Of a stretch of 64,000 nucleotides of DNA, positions 1 to 8,136 are shown piece after piece (position 1 is the first letter of the stretch; each line of letters opens with the position of its first letter). Made by a program: the position numbers and the translations under genes. The notes under the pieces are model-generated. The model ran no database searches, had not been told where the DNA came from, and saw only the letters and a program-made list of their open reading frames with translations. Source of the stretch: Hallerella sp963629575 (GTDB lineage: Bacteria > Fibrobacterota > Fibrobacteria > Fibrobacterales > Fibrobacteraceae); the NCBI GenBank assembly GCA_963629575.1, contig CAVGIM010000005.1:7909-71908 (forward strand). The letters run 5' to 3'.

Positions 1-2
1 TG

Positions 3-128
3 GATTCCGTTCCGGAAGAGCTGTCCGAATGCTCCTCGCTCAAGTCGCTTTCCCTGGTGAACAATCCCCTTTCGGAACCGCTTCCCAAGATTCTCGCAAG
101 CAAGCAAGGCCTGAAAATCGATTCGTAG
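3..128 (+). CDS. C-terminal end of a leucine-rich-repeat protein (partial)
   Basis: The frame is open from the window edge and stops at the TAG at 126-128. The visible 41 residues include a pattern of the type SLKSLSLVNNPL, which fits one leucine-rich repeat (LxxLxLxxNxL), followed by a short polar tail. Such repeats usually bind protein partners at the cell surface. The gene stops 4 bp before the S41 protease start and may be co-transcribed with it. The N-terminus and localisation cannot be seen. Confidence 0.6.
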   Translation, partial: DSVPEELSECSSLKSLSLVNNPLSEPLPKILASKQGLKIDS

Positions 129-132
129 CGAT

Positions 133-1485
133 ATGACCGGGAGCAGGCTTTTTCTCGCCGCAACGCTTTTCGCCATCGCGGCGTACCTGTCCGGATGCTC
201 GACCGATACCGTCGCGCCGGATGTCCAGGTTTCTTCGAAGGCGAGCAAGGAATTCCAGTTCAACTATTCCTTCCTCTATTACTATTACTACAAGGCCGCG
301 GAAGAACTCGAAGATTCCGACACCTATCTGGAAAGTCCAGCGACAGCGCTCATCAACGAAAAGTATGCGGACGTTGCGGATGTCATCGTCATGTACGCTT
401 CGATGTCGGATCCTCTCACGAAATACTACCCCCGCGCCTTTTATTCCGCAATATCTTCGGCCATCGAAGAATCGGATACCGAGGACAAGTCTTTTGGCAT
501 GGAACTCGATTCGACGCTTCGGGTCAAGACCGTCTTTCGGGTCGGGCCGGCAGCCTCGGCGGGAATCTCGAAGGGAGACGTCATTCTTGCGCTCGACAGC
601 GTTTCGCTCGACGGGAGCGATTCCCTGTACAAGTCGATTCTCGAGGCGAAAAAAGATTCCTTTTCCTTTACCGTCCAGCGCGACGACGATACGCTTTCCT
701 TTGAAATGACAAGGACGACAGTTGCCTCGCCGACGGTATTTCTCGATTCCGCGGAGAACATCCCGATAATCCGCGTGACGGAATTCGTCGGACGGACAAA
801 CGGGTTCGACTCCGACGGAACGGCCCTGGAATTCGAAGAGGCGCTCGAAGAGACCAAGGGCGCCGAATCGACGGTCCTCGACTTGCGTGGAAACGGCGGC
901 GGAACGGTGAACCTTTGCGAACGCATGGCCAAGGCGGTTCTCCGACGCGGCGATACGGTCATCGTCGAAAGAAAGTGGGGCTACGAGAAAGGGCGCAGGG
1001 ATTCGTCCGAGCAGGCCGTCATCGCCGAAAAGGATGGAATCGGCGCCGGAAGATATTACGTGATGATGCTCGACAGCGGCAGCGCAAGCTGCACGGAACT
1101 CTTTGCCGCAGCACTCGCTTCGAACCTAAAGGCTCCCGTCGTCGGGACCAATTCCTTCGGAAAGGGAATCGGGCAGACATACGTGACAACGCCAGACAGC
1201 GCGTTCGGCATCGCGACATCCATCCTCTTTCTCGACAAGGACTTCCTGAGCTATCACCGCTACGGGTTCGAACCGGACTTTTACGCCGCCGACGCGGATT
1301 CCGCGCTAGCGAAGGCGGTTGAACTGGCAAGCGAAAGGACGTTCCGGCGGACCGCGGGGTACAGTTCCCAGGTCCAGCCCTACTGGAGTTCCGCAAAGAG
1401 CAAGCGGCAAGAGACTTTCTCCCCGGCAGAGGCTCTCCGCGAACTCAAGCGCGGAATGGCCGTTCGAAAAATTTCAGGGCCTTGA
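133..1485 (+). CDS. S41 family C-terminal processing peptidase, lipoprotein
   Basis: A 450-residue serine protease of the tail-specific (Prc/CtpA) family, predicted to be tethered as a lipoprotein: the N-terminus has a hydrophobic stretch ending in the lipobox LSGC (Cys22). A PDZ domain spans about residues 120-195 and the S41 catalytic domain about 205-400. The catalytic dyad is visible as Ser319 in GSAS and Lys344 in SFGKG, exactly 25 residues apart as in E. coli Prc. The conserved LRGNGGG segment is at 251-257. Members cleave periplasmic proteins at C-terminal tails. The gene converges with the M23 peptidase and overlaps its 3' end by 12 bp. Confidence 0.93.
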   Translation: MTGSRLFLAATLFAIAAYLSGCSTDTVAPDVQVSSKASKEFQFNYSFLYYYYYKAAEELEDSDTYLESPATALINEKYADVADVIVMYASMSDPLTKYYPRAFYSAISSAIEESDTEDKSFGMELDSTLRVKTVFRVGPAASAGISKGDVILALDSVSLDGSDSLYKSILEAKKDSFSFTVQRDDDTLSFEMTRTTVASPTVFLDSAENIPIIRVTEFVGRTNGFDSDGTALEFEEALEETKGAESTVLDLRGNGGGTVNLCERMAKAVLRRGDTVIVERKWGYEKGRRDSSEQAVIAEKDGIGAGRYYVMMLDSGSASCTELFAAALASNLKAPVVGTNSFGKGIGQTYVTTPDSAFGIATSILFLDKDFLSYHRYGFEPDFYAADADSALAKAVELASERTFRRTAGYSSQVQPYWSSAKSKRQETFSPAEALRELKRGMAVRKISGP

Positions 1486-2799
1486 AACGACCCGTTGCCG
1501 AACCTTCACCGTGGAGCCTTCGATTGCCTGCGGTTCGGCGGATTCGGTCTTCTGGATTTCTTCCCGGATCTTCGCAACCTGCCCTTGCAGGCGAGAGAGG
1601 CGTTCTCCCGTAAGCTTTGGCGTCGCAATCATCGTCTTGGATTTCGGGTTGATCCATTTTCCATGGGCATCCTTGAACCCGAGGTGAAGATGCGGCCCCG
1701 TACTGCGGCCCGTGCTTCCTACGCGTCCAATGATCTGTCCGCCCATGACGCTTTGCCCGACCCCTACACCGCGCGAATTCAAGTGCATGTAGTAGCTGAC
1801 CGAATTGTCCGCATGGCGAATCGCTATCTTGTTGCCGCTCGCGTCGTCATAGCCGGAAACGACAACCTTTCCCTTTGCCACCGCATAGACCGGCGAACCT
1901 TTGGGACTGCCGTAATCGATGCCGCTGTGCATCTTGCGCTTTCCCGTAATCGGATGGATTCTCGAACCGAAAGGGCTCGTGACGTGCAGCCTATCGAGCG
2001 GATAGCGAAGCCCGTTGAAAATCAGAGCTTCGCCGCTTGCCGTATAGTGGGCGTTGTAAGAGCTCTTTGGGTCATCCTCCTCGTACAGAAAAGCTTCGTG
2101 ATGCCCGACCGTTCTGCCTTCGAATTCGGCGTAGAGCACCTTGCCCGAAATCCATACGCTGTCCCGGTAAAACGATTCTTCGAGCATGATGCGGAAACGG
2201 TCCCCGGCCTGGACGCTCGAAAAGGGAATCTTGCACTGGAGAACCCCGGCGACAACACCCGACATTCGGGCCGGAATTCCCACCGAAAGAAGCGTGCCGT
2301 GCAGCGTCCCTCCCGAAAGGATCGTTCCTTCGAACACCGACTGCTTGACAACCAGCGGCTTGGACACAAGCCGATATTCCCAAGTTTCCCCGGGAAGATT
2401 TCGAAGCAGCAGATGCACCGTAGCCGGATTCGGGGAATAGCGAAAGACCCGAACGTTTCCCGCCGAATCGCGCGCCACGTGAAACGCCTGGCCTACCCGC
2501 AAGTTCGAAAGCTCCACGCTGTCCTGAATGGCCAACACGATAGACCGCCGATCGTCAAAACGGACCTGGAGCCTATCCAAGACCTGGTAAAGCCCCTCGC
2601 CCGGCTGGACCGTATCGCTCAGGACAGAAAGGGACGGCAGACGGTTGCGCTCGAACGAAGCGCGGTCCGATTCGATTCGGGAAAGTTCCGCCCTTAGCGA
2701 ATCGGCCTGCAAGGAAAGCGTCTCGAATCGCCCTTCTCCGCAAGCTGCGCAAAGGAATATGGCGAGAGACAGGAATAGACAGCAAGGAAAACGTTCCAT
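1474..2799 (-). CDS. M23 family peptidoglycan metallopeptidase, lipoprotein
   Basis: A 441-residue lysostaphin-type endopeptidase that should cut peptidoglycan cross-links or activate amidases from the outer membrane. The signal peptide ends in CAAC (lipid Cys20). A short coiled coil and a region resembling LysM/OapA follow. The M23 domain lies near residues 270-390. Zinc and catalytic residues are intact: His291 and Asp295 in HSGID, His339, and His370-x-His372 in HLH. I chose the ATG at 2797-2799 because the upstream in-frame start lies in the run of A/T next to the terminator of the preceding gene. It overlaps the convergent S41 gene. Confidence 0.92.
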   Translation of the reverse strand: MERFPCCLFLSLAIFLCAACGEGRFETLSLQADSLRAELSRIESDRASFERNRLPSLSVLSDTVQPGEGLYQVLDRLQVRFDDRRSIVLAIQDSVELSNLRVGQAFHVARDSAGNVRVFRYSPNPATVHLLLRNLPGETWEYRLVSKPLVVKQSVFEGTILSGGTLHGTLLSVGIPARMSGVVAGVLQCKIPFSSVQAGDRFRIMLEESFYRDSVWISGKVLYAEFEGRTVGHHEAFLYEEDDPKSSYNAHYTASGEALIFNGLRYPLDRLHVTSPFGSRIHPITGKRKMHSGIDYGSPKGSPVYAVAKGKVVVSGYDDASGNKIAIRHADNSVSYYMHLNSRGVGVGQSVMGGQIIGRVGSTGRSTGPHLHLGFKDAHGKWINPKSKTMIATPKLTGERLSRLQGQVAKIREEIQKTESAEPQAIEGSTVKVRQRVVSRP

Positions 2800-2809
2800 C
2801 TTATAACGC

Positions 2810-2831
2810 AAAAAGCCCGCCGAAAGCGGGC
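2810..2831 (-). terminator. Rho-independent terminator after the FKBP gene
   Basis: GCCCGC (2815-2820) pairs with GCGGGC (2826-2831) around a CGAAA loop. Read on the minus strand the hairpin is followed by TTTTT (2810-2814). It lies between the FKBP stop and the M23 start, so the two genes are likely separate transcripts. Confidence 0.85.
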
Positions 2832-2849
2832 CGTTCTAAAAAAGGTTCA

Positions 2850-3587
2850 TTATTTTTTGGCAGAATCCGGAGCCTTGACCGAGAGCAGCTCCACTTCGAA
2901 CTCGAGAACGCTGTTTCCCGGAATCATCGGGGGACGTCCGTATACGCCATAAGCGAGTTCGCTCGGAATCCAGGCGACAACCTTTCCGCCGACCTTCATC
3001 AGCTTGAGAAGTTCCGTCCAGCCGGGAATGACGGCGCGAACCGGGAATTCCGCCGGCTGGCCACGCTTGACGGAACTGTCAAATTCGGAACCGTCCAGGA
3101 GCTTGCCTGTGTAGTGGACGGAAACCGTCGAAGAATCGTTCGGGGTTTCTCCCGCGCCTTCGGCTATCACCTTGTACTGGAGACCGCTTGCCGTGACGAC
3201 GACGCCTTCGGCGGTCTTGTTCTTCGAAAGAAACGCGACGCCTTCTTCCAGGGTTTTCGCGTTTGCGATGCTGTCCTTCTTTTTCCGTTCCGCCTGGATG
3301 TTGGCGGAGAAGTCGTTCAGAACGACCTTCACCAAGGAATCCGAAAGCAGATACTTTGCGCTGTCCTGGTTGTAGTGTTCGACAAAAGCCTGCTTGAAAA
3401 CCTCCAGGTCCAAGTCAATGGAGTCGCGGGCGACCAGCTGGGCGTGCGCCTGCATTCCAAAGATAGAGCCCAGCGCGTAGCTGACCTTTTCCTTTTCCGT
3501 CACAAGCGAAGTTTTTCGAGCGGAGCCGATTTCGTTGCAACCGACAAAAAACGCGGCGCAGAGACCAAGAGCAATCAGTTTTTTCAT
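2850..3587 (-). CDS. FKBP-type peptidyl-prolyl isomerase, lipoprotein
   Basis: A 245-residue Mip/FkpA-like prolyl isomerase that should assist folding of exported proteins. The signal peptide ends at the lipobox FVGC (Cys17). Residues 25-120 match the helical dimerisation region of the family (VSYALGSIFG near its start), and the FKBP domain covers about 125-240 with VSVHYTGKLLDG and the LAYG segment. The ATG at 3585-3587 has AAGG about 6 bases upstream; an in-frame ATG two codons earlier leaves no room for that site. A terminator follows directly. It is divergent from the XRE gene across a 159-bp gap with a nested inverted repeat. Confidence 0.93.
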   Translation of the reverse strand: MKKLIALGLCAAFFVGCNEIGSARKTSLVTEKEKVSYALGSIFGMQAHAQLVARDSIDLDLEVFKQAFVEHYNQDSAKYLLSDSLVKVVLNDFSANIQAERKKKDSIANAKTLEEGVAFLSKNKTAEGVVVTASGLQYKVIAEGAGETPNDSSTVSVHYTGKLLDGSEFDSSVKRGQPAEFPVRAVIPGWTELLKLMKVGGKVVAWIPSELAYGVYGRPPMIPGNSVLEFEVELLSVKAPDSAKK

Positions 3588-3637
3588 AACCATCCTTATG
3601 GGTAAAAAGTCTATTTGTCGTTAAGATAAAAATTTTC

Positions 3638-3686
3638 ATGCCCGAAAAAAACAGGGAAATGTCCTTTTTCGGTAAAAACCGGGCAT
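3638..3686. repeat. Nested inverted repeat between divergent genes
   Basis: Outer arms ATGCCCG (3638-3644) and CGGGCAT (3680-3686) enclose inner arms CCGAAAAA (3642-3649) and TTTTTCGG (3665-3672), which share bases with the outer arm. The structure sits in the gap between the FKBP and XRE starts, so it cannot be a 3' terminator for either gene. An operator or leader structure is possible; the function is not known. Confidence 0.45.
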
Positions 3687-3746
3687 TCCATTTTGCAATC
3701 GTTCGGTTGCAGGAAACTTCCGGGACTTTTCATAGCGTTTATTTTT

Positions 3747-4046
3747 ATGCATCATACACGAAAAGTCCAGTACGCCCTGAGCAAGACGCTTATCAAGTGG
3801 CGCATCGAAAAGCGTTTGAGCCAAGAACAGCTAGCGACGCGAAGCGGACTTTCGAGGCAATACCTATCCCGGCTTGAAGCCTGCAAGCAGCTTCCCCGAC
3901 TGGATTCCCTGCTGCAGATTCTCGTTCCCCTGGGAAAGAGTTTCGCCGATCTGGGCATTTCGCTGGATTCCTACCTTTTGGAATCGGATGGAAACGACTC
4001 CTTGCGGATAGTTGCCGAAAAAGGGCCGTTCTGGGAAGAAAAATAG
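3747..4046 (+). CDS. Small XRE-family helix-turn-helix regulator
   Basis: A 99-residue DNA-binding protein. The helix-turn-helix is clear at about residues 18-70: LSQEQLATRSGLSRQYLSRLE followed by PRLDSLLQIL matches the Cro/C1-type fold. A short acidic tail follows. I took the ATG at 3747 because the upstream extension is hydrophobic and unlike the family, but no strong ribosome-binding site is visible. Targets are unknown. The divergent inverted repeat upstream would be a natural place for autoregulation, which is inference. Confidence 0.75.
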   Translation: MHHTRKVQYALSKTLIKWRIEKRLSQEQLATRSGLSRQYLSRLEACKQLPRLDSLLQILVPLGKSFADLGISLDSYLLESDGNDSLRIVAEKGPFWEEK

Positions 4047-4121
4047 CCCAAAAACGGGGGCATGCGTTCTTTTTTTTCTTTATTTTGTGTAATTTGTGAG
4101 AGCAAACAGGAGATTTTGCCG

Positions 4122-4841
4122 ATGATGTTCGATCCTCTCTATATGGGCATTTTGCTCGTCACGCTTCTCGTTTCCGGCGCCGTCTCGGCTCTGGTCAACG
4201 CCCGGTTCAAGGCCGGGCAAAAAGTACAGATTCGAAGCGGTCTCACCGGTGCGGAAGTCGCCTCCGCAATTCTCGCCGATGCGGGAATCTATGACGTGCG
4301 AATCCGCGAAACGAGCGGTTTTCTCTCGGATTACTACAACCCGATGGACAAGACGCTGAATCTTTCGCGCGACGTCTATCACGGGCGCAGCGCAAGCTCC
4401 GCGGGAGTCGCCGCGCACGAAGTCGGGCACGCCATCCAGCACGCCCAGAACTATTTTCCGATGTGGCTCCGCTCGCTTATCGTTCCGGCGGCGAACATCG
4501 GTTCGAATTTCGGCCCGTGGATAGTTATCCTGGGAATCATCCTGATGTCCGCCGGGAAAATGGCCATGGGACAGAATATCGCGATTGTCGGCGTGGTTCT
4601 TTTCGGAATCGCGACGCTTTTCACCCTTGTCACCGTTCCCGTCGAATTTGACGCCTCGTCGCGCGCAAAGAAATGCCTGGCGCGGCTGAACATTCTCGCT
4701 CCGGGCAAAGAACGCGATGTCGTAGCGGGAGTGCTTTTCGCGGCCGGGCTCACCTACGTCGCGGCGGCGATTTCCTCCATCATGCAGCTTCTCTACTGGG
4801 CGCTTCGCGCAGGGCTTCTCGGCGGAAGGAGAAACGACTGA
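4122..4841 (+). CDS. YugP-type membrane zinc metallopeptidase
   Basis: A 239-residue integral-membrane protein of the neutral zinc metallopeptidase family typified by B. subtilis YugP (PF04298). The active-site motif HEVGH (His99, Glu100, His103) is followed by AIQH. A transmembrane segment lies at about residues 6-25 and more hydrophobic segments at about 120-185 and 205-235. The substrate of the family is not known. The start at 4122 is backed by AGGAG at 4108-4112. Its TGA shares one base with the ATG of the next gene, implying translational coupling. Confidence 0.87.
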   Translation: MMFDPLYMGILLVTLLVSGAVSALVNARFKAGQKVQIRSGLTGAEVASAILADAGIYDVRIRETSGFLSDYYNPMDKTLNLSRDVYHGRSASSAGVAAHEVGHAIQHAQNYFPMWLRSLIVPAANIGSNFGPWIVILGIILMSAGKMAMGQNIAIVGVVLFGIATLFTLVTVPVEFDASSRAKKCLARLNILAPGKERDVVAGVLFAAGLTYVAAAISSIMQLLYWALRAGLLGGRRND

Positions 4842-5119
4842 TGGCGCAGACGCTCGAAGTCGAATGTCCGCTTTGCCACGGCACCCTGGTTATCGACAGG
4901 GATTCGGGAAAAGTCATCGAACATCGGGAGTTTAAAAAGGAAAAGCCTTCCTTGGAGAACTTTCTAAAAAGCGAAAAGACACGCACCGCGGATCTCGACA
5001 GGAAATTCGCCGAAGCGAGAGAAAAGGAAAAAAACAGGCTCTCAGAAATCGAAAAGAAATTCGAAGCGGCAAAGAACAACCCGAACCTGAAAGAGCCGCC
5101 AAGGCTCGAATGGGATTAA
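4841..5119 (+). CDS. Small conserved protein with one CxxC knuckle
   Basis: A 92-residue protein I cannot assign. It opens with a single CPLC knuckle (about residues 10-13) in a short beta-rich segment, half of a zinc ribbon, followed from about residue 30 by a highly charged Lys/Glu helix that probably forms a coiled coil. It has no signal peptide or membrane segment. The junction with the zinc peptidase is TGATG, so the two are probably made together and may work together. Its stop overlaps the convergent scpA stop by 4 bp. Confidence 0.6.
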   Translation: MAQTLEVECPLCHGTLVIDRDSGKVIEHREFKKEKPSLENFLKSEKTRTADLDRKFAEAREKEKNRLSEIEKKFEAAKNNPNLKEPPRLEWD

Positions 5120-6288
5120 TCTTCCGGATAACCGCTCCCCGGATTTTCTGGATTTTCCTCTTCCGCTGCGGAATCCGCGGCGGAATTTTCTGTCGGTTCG
5201 ATATTTTCGGCGAGGCTCGCTTCGATTTCCGCGCTTTCCACGGTTTCCGCCGCCTCTTCAAGCGCTTGCGCTTCCTGTTCGACAGGCGGTTCGGCGGGCT
5301 GCGAAAGTTCCGCTTCGAGAGTCTTGAAATCCAGATTTCCGGAAAGCAGCGCGTTCAGGTCTTCCGCGCCAACGCTCTTTCCCTGCGAAACAAGGGCGGA
5401 AACGGTCCGCAGAGCCACATCCAGAGGAACCTCCCGTTCGCTTGAATTTTCGGCTTGCAGGATCTCGCGTTCGCGGAGCTTTTCGACGATGCCCGCCTTG
5501 AACTCGCGTTCCGGCTCATAGATACGCGTTTCGTTCGCCATTTCCTCGGCAAATTCCTGGTTGTCCTTTTTGCGATAGATCCAGATGGCTCCGAAAAGTT
5601 CGCTCTGGCGAAAGACGACTTCGTCCGTCTTTATCATTTCCATCAGCGCCATGAACGTTACCACGGTGACGATGGGAAGCGGATCGCGTCCGAGAAGGTC
5701 TTCAAACAGGACGCGCCCATCCCTGCGGAGAGTGTTCGAAATAAACTGCTGTCTATCCTCGATCGTCACGTCGTCCAGTTCGATATGGTGGACATTTTCG
5801 CTCCCGCGGGTTTTCAGCATCTTCTGGTAGGCGCGAAACAGTTGCCATACGTTCGCATCGGCGAGAGTATCCTCTTCGCTTTCCGTCTTTTCGAGACGTC
5901 CCCGGTAGCAAGCGCCGAAATTGAGGCCTTCCATTTCCTGCATTTCTTTCGCCACTTGCTTGTATCGCTGGTATTCGAGCATCTGCCGAATGAACTCTTC
6001 CCGCGAGATGTCAATCTGTTCCTCGTCTTCGACCGTGCGCTCGTCCTTCGGCAACAGTTCGCGCGTTTTCATGGCCATGAGACGGCTCGCCATGACGAGG
6101 AAGTCGCCTGCCTGCGAAAGATCCATCTGCGAGAGATTCTTGATCCAGGCGAGATACTGGTCCGCGATTTCGGCAATCGAAATGTCCGTGATCTTGACTT
6201 CGCTCTGCTGCACCAGGTACAGCAAGAGATCCATCGGGCCTTCGAACGCTCCGATGTGAACTTCGTAGGATTCGGAAATATCCGTCAT
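5116..6288 (-). CDS. scpA: Segregation and condensation protein A
   Basis: Kleisin subunit of the bacterial SMC-ScpAB condensin, which compacts and segregates the chromosome. The conserved N-terminus (FEGPMDLLLYLV, ITDISIAEIADQYL) and the winged-helix-like segment near residues 190-250 are clear. At 390 residues it is well over the usual 250 or so. The extra length is an acidic tail rich in Glu, Ala and Pro from about residue 325. It is the last gene of glmM-glmS-scpA, 6 bp after glmS. scpB is not in the window. Confidence 0.93.
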   Translation of the reverse strand: MTDISESYEVHIGAFEGPMDLLLYLVQQSEVKITDISIAEIADQYLAWIKNLSQMDLSQAGDFLVMASRLMAMKTRELLPKDERTVEDEEQIDISREEFIRQMLEYQRYKQVAKEMQEMEGLNFGACYRGRLEKTESEEDTLADANVWQLFRAYQKMLKTRGSENVHHIELDDVTIEDRQQFISNTLRRDGRVLFEDLLGRDPLPIVTVVTFMALMEMIKTDEVVFRQSELFGAIWIYRKKDNQEFAEEMANETRIYEPEREFKAGIVEKLREREILQAENSSEREVPLDVALRTVSALVSQGKSVGAEDLNALLSGNLDFKTLEAELSQPAEPPVEQEAQALEEAAETVESAEIEASLAENIEPTENSAADSAAEEENPENPGSGYPED

Positions 6289-6294
6289 GGGAAA

Positions 6295-8127
6295 CTATTC
6301 CACCGTCACGCTTTTGGCGAGATTTCGCGGCTGATCGACATCGTTTCCGCGAAGGACCGCGATGTGATAGGCGAGCAGCTGGAGCGGAATGCACGAGACA
6401 AGCGGCATAAGCATCGGGTTTATCTTGGGGACAAAGATGATGTCGTCCGCAAACTCGGAAAGCTCGGTGCAGTCGGGAGTCGTCACGGCAACGATTCGCC
6501 CCCCGCGCGCCTTGATTTCCCGAACGTTCGAAAGGACCTTGTCAAAGAGACTGTCCTTTGGAGCGATCACGACGACGGGCATGTTTTCGTCAATGAGCGC
6601 GATCGGACCGTGCTTCATCTCGGCGGCGGGATAGCCTTCCGCGTGGATGTAGCTTATCTCCTTCAACTTGAGAGCGCCTTCCATGGCGACGGGATAGTTG
6701 TAATGACGTCCGAGATAGAGGAAATTGTTCGCATGGACATATTTCCCGGCGATGGTTCGAATCTTTTCGGAAAGCTTTAGGGTTTCCTCGACAAATTCCG
6801 GGATGTTCGAAATGGCGCGGGCGAATTCGATTCCCTGTTCCGCCGAGACGCGACGTTCCCGTCCGAGGAGAAGCGCTATCATCGCAAGGACCGTCACCTG
6901 CGACGTAAACGCCTTTGTGCTCGCCACGCCGATTTCCGGCCCGGCATGCAGATAGACTCCGCCATCGCTTTCGCGGGCAATCGTCGAACCGACCGCATTG
7001 CAGATTCCGAGTACCGTGGCGCCTTTCGTTTTCGCTTCGCGAAGAGCGGCAAGCGTATCGGCCGTCTCTCCGGACTGCGAAATGACAAGTACAAGAGTCC
7101 CAGGCTTGATGATCGGGTTGCGGTAGCGGAACTCGGAAGCGTATTCGACTTCGACCGGTACGCCTGCCAAGTCTTCAATCAGATATTCCCCGACCATGCC
7201 CGCATAGTAGCTCGTTCCGCAGGCGGTTATGATGATGCGGTTCAGGTTGCGAAGTTCCAGCCGATTCGCGTCAAGACCGGCGAGCTTTGCCGACCCGTCG
7301 GCCAAAAGCAGACGCCCTCGCATCGTATTGCGAAGCGCTTCGGGCTGCTCGAAGATTTCCTTGAGCATAAAATGTTCAAAGCCGCCCTTGCTCGCCGCGT
7401 CCGCGTCAAAATCCACCTGTTCCACGCATCGGTTTACCAGATGGCTCGAAACCGTTACGATCTCATAGCCGTCGCGTTTCGCGATGACCACATCGTCATC
7501 GTCTAGATAGACGACCTTTTGCGTATAATCGACAATGGCCGTCACGTCGCTTGCGAGAAAATATTCCCCGTTGCCGCCAAGCCCTAGAACCAGCGGACTT
7601 CCGCGGCGCGCTCCGACAAGGACATTCGGCTCGTCAGCGCAGAGGATCGCGAGTCCAAAGGTTCCTTCCAGCTTGTTCAGAGTCTCCAGGACTGCGGCCT
7701 TGATGTCTCCATGGTAGAGTTTCGCAATCAGATGCGCAACGACTTCCGTATCTGTTTCGGAAACAAACTTTACCCCGTCCGCTTCCAGCTTTTTCTTGAT
7801 TTGCGTGTAATTTTCGATGATGCCGTTGTGCACCACCATAATCTTTCCGTCGAAGCTCACCTGGGGATGCGCGTTCTTCTCCGTCGGAGCGCCATGAGTC
7901 GCCCAGCGCGTGTGCGCAATCCCGACTTGAGCCGAAAGGGGGTGCGACTTCAGCTTTTTTTCCAGCGAAGCGATCTTTCCCGTGGCCTTTTCCATTTCGA
8001 GCGTTCCGTCCGGATGGGATACAGCGACTCCCGACGAATCGTATCCGCGATATTCCAGGCGTTTTAATCCGCAGAGAAGAACGTTTACCGCATCGCGATT
8101 TCCGATATAACCGACTATTCCGCACAT
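6295..8127 (-). CDS. glmS: Glutamine-fructose-6-phosphate aminotransferase (isomerising)
   Basis: Makes glucosamine-6-phosphate from fructose-6-phosphate and glutamine, the entry step to peptidoglycan and LPS amino sugars. At 610 residues it is full length. It begins MCGIVGY, giving the N-terminal Cys nucleophile of the glutaminase domain, with YRGYDSSG following. Two SIS sugar-isomerase domains fill about residues 285-600 and the C-terminus ends with the conserved KSVTVE. It sits 9 bp after glmM, which supplies the next enzyme. That gap is too short for a glmS ribozyme. Confidence 0.97.
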   Translation of the reverse strand: MCGIVGYIGNRDAVNVLLCGLKRLEYRGYDSSGVAVSHPDGTLEMEKATGKIASLEKKLKSHPLSAQVGIAHTRWATHGAPTEKNAHPQVSFDGKIMVVHNGIIENYTQIKKKLEADGVKFVSETDTEVVAHLIAKLYHGDIKAAVLETLNKLEGTFGLAILCADEPNVLVGARRGSPLVLGLGGNGEYFLASDVTAIVDYTQKVVYLDDDDVVIAKRDGYEIVTVSSHLVNRCVEQVDFDADAASKGGFEHFMLKEIFEQPEALRNTMRGRLLLADGSAKLAGLDANRLELRNLNRIIITACGTSYYAGMVGEYLIEDLAGVPVEVEYASEFRYRNPIIKPGTLVLVISQSGETADTLAALREAKTKGATVLGICNAVGSTIARESDGGVYLHAGPEIGVASTKAFTSQVTVLAMIALLLGRERRVSAEQGIEFARAISNIPEFVEETLKLSEKIRTIAGKYVHANNFLYLGRHYNYPVAMEGALKLKEISYIHAEGYPAAEMKHGPIALIDENMPVVVIAPKDSLFDKVLSNVREIKARGGRIVAVTTPDCTELSEFADDIIFVPKINPMLMPLVSCIPLQLLAYHIAVLRGNDVDQPRNLAKSVTVE

Positions 8128-8136
8128 ACCGACCTC

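Noticed and set aside
5455..6780. Long open frame (441 codons) on the plus strand across scpA and glmS
   Set aside because: Antisense to two certain genes and spanning their junction; the frame is open because of codon bias, and the product resembles nothing.
8128..8136. glmS ribozyme upstream of glmS
   Set aside because: The gap is 9 bp, far too short for the ribozyme.
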